Assembly: GCA_027859055.1 (NCBI GenBank)
Contig: JAQIBO010000504.1
Span: 1-16,857, forward strand
Length of the DNA: 16,857 nucleotides
DNA from: Spirochaeta sp.
GTDB taxonomy: Bacteria; Spirochaetota; Spirochaetia; DSM-27196; Alkalispirochaetaceae
Direction: 5' to 3'
How positions within the stretch are numbered: the stretch's first letter is position 1; each line of letters starts with the position of its first letter. This document shows, piece by piece, positions 15,224 through 16,857 of this stretch. Under the pieces are notes generated by a model that saw only the letters and a list, made by a program, of their open reading frames with translations, was not told the DNA's origin and ran no database searches. A program made the translations under genes and the position numbers.

Positions 15224-16374
15224 GCAACCGCAACAACCAGAACGCACCGGCGTCACCCCTCAGCACCATTGTCGCTCTCTCGCGGCACTACGGACGCGAC
15301 GATGAATGGATCATCGCGGGGGGCGGCAACACCTCCGCCAAGACGGATGGCACGTTGTGGGTGAAAGCGTCGGGCACATCTCTCGGCACCGCGACGGAGG
15401 AGAACTTTGTCGCCCTGGACAGAACGCGCCTTGCGGAGATCTGGAACAAAGAGTATCCCCGCGACGTGGAACAGCGTGAGGCGGAGGCGCTTACCGACCT
15501 GATGGCGGCGCGACACGGCGGCGAGACGCTGCGTCCGAGCGTGGAAACGGGAATGCACGATGCGTTACCCCACACCTACGTCGTCCATACTCATCCGACT
15601 CTGGTAAACGGCGTGACCTGCGGTCGCGACGGACCCGCCGTTGTGAAAGAGCTGTTTGAAGAACGCGCCGAGTGGGTAGGCGCGATCAACCCGGGATACG
15701 TGCTGAGCAAACACATCGTAGACACCGTTGCCCGACGCAAGGTGACCGCCGACGCTCCCGCTCCGTATATCTTCCTGCAGAATCACGGACTTACCGTCGC
15801 TGCCGAAGACCCCGATGAGATCCACCGTATTCACCAGCAGATTGTGACGGCGTTGCTGGCCCGTATCGAGCGTGTACCGGATATGCGCATTTTCGATGTC
15901 GATCTTACGGCTGCGGATCGGCTGCGCCGACAGATCATCGAGGTATTCACTGAAAGCACCGGAACCACGCCGGTCGTCCTCTTTGAGGCTGTCGGTGAGG
16001 CGATCAGCCGTGCGGCGAACGGGGAGACGGTGGCGCCGTTGCTGCGGCCGTGTTCACCGGATCACATCGTATACGCCGGACCGCGCCCGTTGTACGTCGC
16101 CGAGGAAGCTGAAATCGCTGCGCAGTTCCGCGAGTATGCCGCGGATGGGGCTCCTCCCAGTATCGTCCTCGTCCGGGGGCTCGGTTTCTTCGCCGTTGGA
16201 ACGTCGCACAAAGCAGCGGATACGGCGCGCATGCTCTTTCGGGACGCCCTCAAAATTGCCGCGTACGCGGAAAACTTTGGCGGCCCCCGCGGAATGGACG
16301 ACGATCAAATCGAATTCATCCGCGGGTGGGAGGTTGAGCGGTTCCGCGCCGAGGTGAACCTGGATCAGTCGTGA
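15220..16374 (+). CDS. Class II aldolase, probable rhamnulose-1-phosphate aldolase of the RhaE type without the dehydrogenase domain
   Basis: A 384-residue, zinc-dependent class II aldolase. The phosphate-binding GGGNTSAK is at 34-41. Zinc ligands are probably His123 and His125 (VVHTHPTLVNGV) and His189 (QNHG), with a catalytic Glu109 in SVETGMH. An additional C-terminal region (about 215-384, with SPDHIVYAG) matches the aldolase half of the bifunctional RhaEW/YuxG-type proteins (near 700 residues). The C-terminal short-chain dehydrogenase half of those proteins, which oxidises lactaldehyde, is absent here. It would cleave L-rhamnulose-1-phosphate, and perhaps L-fuculose-1-phosphate, to dihydroxyacetone phosphate and L-lactaldehyde. 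It is the last gene of the operon, translationally coupled to rhaA, with only a weak ribosome-binding site of its own. Family call firm; exact substrate inferred. Confidence 0.88.
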   Translation: MSNRNNQNAPASPLSTIVALSRHYGRDDEWIIAGGGNTSAKTDGTLWVKASGTSLGTATEENFVALDRTRLAEIWNKEYPRDVEQREAEALTDLMAARHGGETLRPSVETGMHDALPHTYVVHTHPTLVNGVTCGRDGPAVVKELFEERAEWVGAINPGYVLSKHIVDTVARRKVTADAPAPYIFLQNHGLTVAAEDPDEIHRIHQQIVTALLARIERVPDMRIFDVDLTAADRLRRQIIEVFTESTGTTPVVLFEAVGEAISRAANGETVAPLLRPCSPDHIVYAGPRPLYVAEEAEIAAQFREYAADGAPPSIVLVRGLGFFAVGTSHKAADTARMLFRDALKIAAYAENFGGPRGMDDDQIEFIRGWEVERFRAEVNLDQS

Positions 16375-16407
16375 TCCCGGCGCCAGGCGTCATTCCGGCA
16401 ATCGTCC

Positions 16408-16436
16408 TTGAAAAAACGACATTAGCATGTTATTAT
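16408..16436 (+). promoter_or_regulatory. Strong extended -10 promoter of the COG1373-type ATPase gene
   Basis: TTGAAA (16408-16413) is separated by exactly 17 nt from TATTAT (16431-16436), and a TG one base before the -10 makes it an extended -10 element. It is the best-matching promoter in the window. The -10 ends 7 nt before the ATG at 16444, so transcription should begin at or next to the start codon. It marks the end of the rhamnose operon as a transcription unit, although no terminator is evident in 16375-16407. Confidence 0.65.
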
Positions 16437-16443
16437 TACACGG

Positions 16444-16857
16444 ATGAAAGTACGAGTGGTCGCATCAAACGTTCGCCAGCGACTCGCAGAGGAAGCGGCG
16501 GTCGTACTCACCGGTCCTCGCCAGGTCGGCAAGACTACAATGGCGATGGCGCTTGCCGAGGAAATCCCGGCGCTGTATCTGGACCTTGAGGCCCCATCGG
16601 ATCAGGCGAAGCTGACGGATCCGGAGCTTTTTCTCGCCGATCACATGGACCGTCTCATTATTCTCGATGAAGTCCACCGTGCACCGGGACTGTTCCCCGT
16701 TCTGCGTGGACTCATTGACCGGGCCCGTCGGGCGGGACACGGGACGGGGCGTTATCTCCTGTTGGGATCGGCGTCGTTTGAGCTCCTCCGCCAATCAGGG
16801 GAGTCACTGGCCGGCCGCGTGAGCTATCTGGAACTCTCACCGTTTGTCATCACGGAA
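16444..16857 (+). CDS. COG1373-type ATPase (AAA_14 domain, usually with DUF4143), N-terminal part
   Basis: 138 codons run off the right edge. The N-terminus shows Walker A GPRQVGKTT (24-32), Walker B LIILDEVH (71-78) and a sensor-like LLLGSAS, the pattern of the COG1373/AAA_14 ATPases that usually carry a DUF4143 C-terminal domain (not visible here). These are widespread proteins, often solitary, with no settled function. ATG 16444 is the first possible start: an in-frame TAG is at 16423-16425, with no ATG, GTG or TTG between. There is no Shine-Dalgarno sequence, and the promoter places the transcript start at the ATG, suggesting leaderless translation. It is probably unrelated to the sugar genes. 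Confidence 0.85.
   Translation, partial: MKVRVVASNVRQRLAEEAAVVLTGPRQVGKTTMAMALAEEIPALYLDLEAPSDQAKLTDPELFLADHMDRLIILDEVHRAPGLFPVLRGLIDRARRAGHGTGRYLLLGSASFELLRQSGESLAGRVSYLELSPFVITE

Noticed and set aside
15220..15290. Microcompartment-targeting peptide at the N-terminus of the aldolase
   Set aside because: The short polar extension runs straight into the conserved aldolase start; no separate amphipathic helix and no shell-protein genes are seen in the window.
16375..16407. Rho-independent terminator after the aldolase gene
   Set aside because: Only 4-bp self-complementary CCGG copies are present; there is no stable stem followed by T residues.

Overview
The window is a compact sugar-catabolism locus from a GC-rich bacterium, devoted to the 6-deoxyhexoses L-fucose and L-rhamnose. 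A spirochaete of the Spirochaetaceae type is the likeliest host. That is inferred from the solute-binding protein, whose signal peptide runs into a mature start of the 'ASGAQEE' type common in that group, and from the mix of enterobacterial-like enzymes (FucI, FucU, RhaA, RhaM) with a CUT2 ABC importer. No rRNA, tRNA, insertion sequence, prophage or CRISPR array is visible, and no gap between genes exceeds about 100 bases.

Layout, left to right. (1) Positions 1-541, minus strand: N-terminal part of a PHP-domain metallohydrolase that runs off the left edge. (2) Positions 616-6496, plus strand: a tight fucose-type operon with a DeoR-family regulator, a zinc-type dehydrogenase resembling L-sorbose-1-phosphate reductase, L-fucose mutarotase (fucU), L-fucose isomerase (fucI) and an FGGY sugar kinase. 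(3) Positions 6522-7448, minus strand: an AraC-family regulator, convergent with the kinase and divergent from what follows. (4) Positions 7543-16374, plus strand: a rhamnose-type operon with an L-arabinose/L-fucose isomerase-like protein of unknown substrate, L-rhamnose mutarotase (rhaM), a CUT2 ABC importer (ATPase, two permeases, binding protein), L-rhamnose isomerase (rhaA) and a class II aldolase. (5) Position 16444 to the right edge, plus strand: start of an unrelated COG1373-type ATPase with its own promoter.

How the parts fit. The importer and binding protein bring the sugar in, FucU and RhaM interconvert anomers, and FucI and RhaA make L-fuculose and L-rhamnulose. The single kinase would make the 1-phosphates, and the single aldolase would cleave them to dihydroxyacetone phosphate and L-lactaldehyde. 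The left operon has a kinase but no aldolase; the right operon has an aldolase but no kinase. The simplest reading is that the two halves complement each other. The dehydrogenase could reduce lactaldehyde or act on a ketose phosphate; the sequence does not decide.

Regulatory structure. Genes inside the operons nearly all have strong Shine-Dalgarno sequences at normal spacing, or overlap the gene before them. The three genes standing outside the operons (PHP protein, AraC regulator, ATPase) instead have a good -10 box only 6-8 nt before the first possible ATG, which suggests leaderless transcripts. The PHP and deoR promoters overlap and contain a repeated AAACAAG motif. The araC-rhamnose intergenic region holds two small dyads about 20 bp apart. 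I do not see a wholly new type of system. The most unusual elements are the uncharacterised isomerase, the shared-pathway layout and the leaderless pattern.
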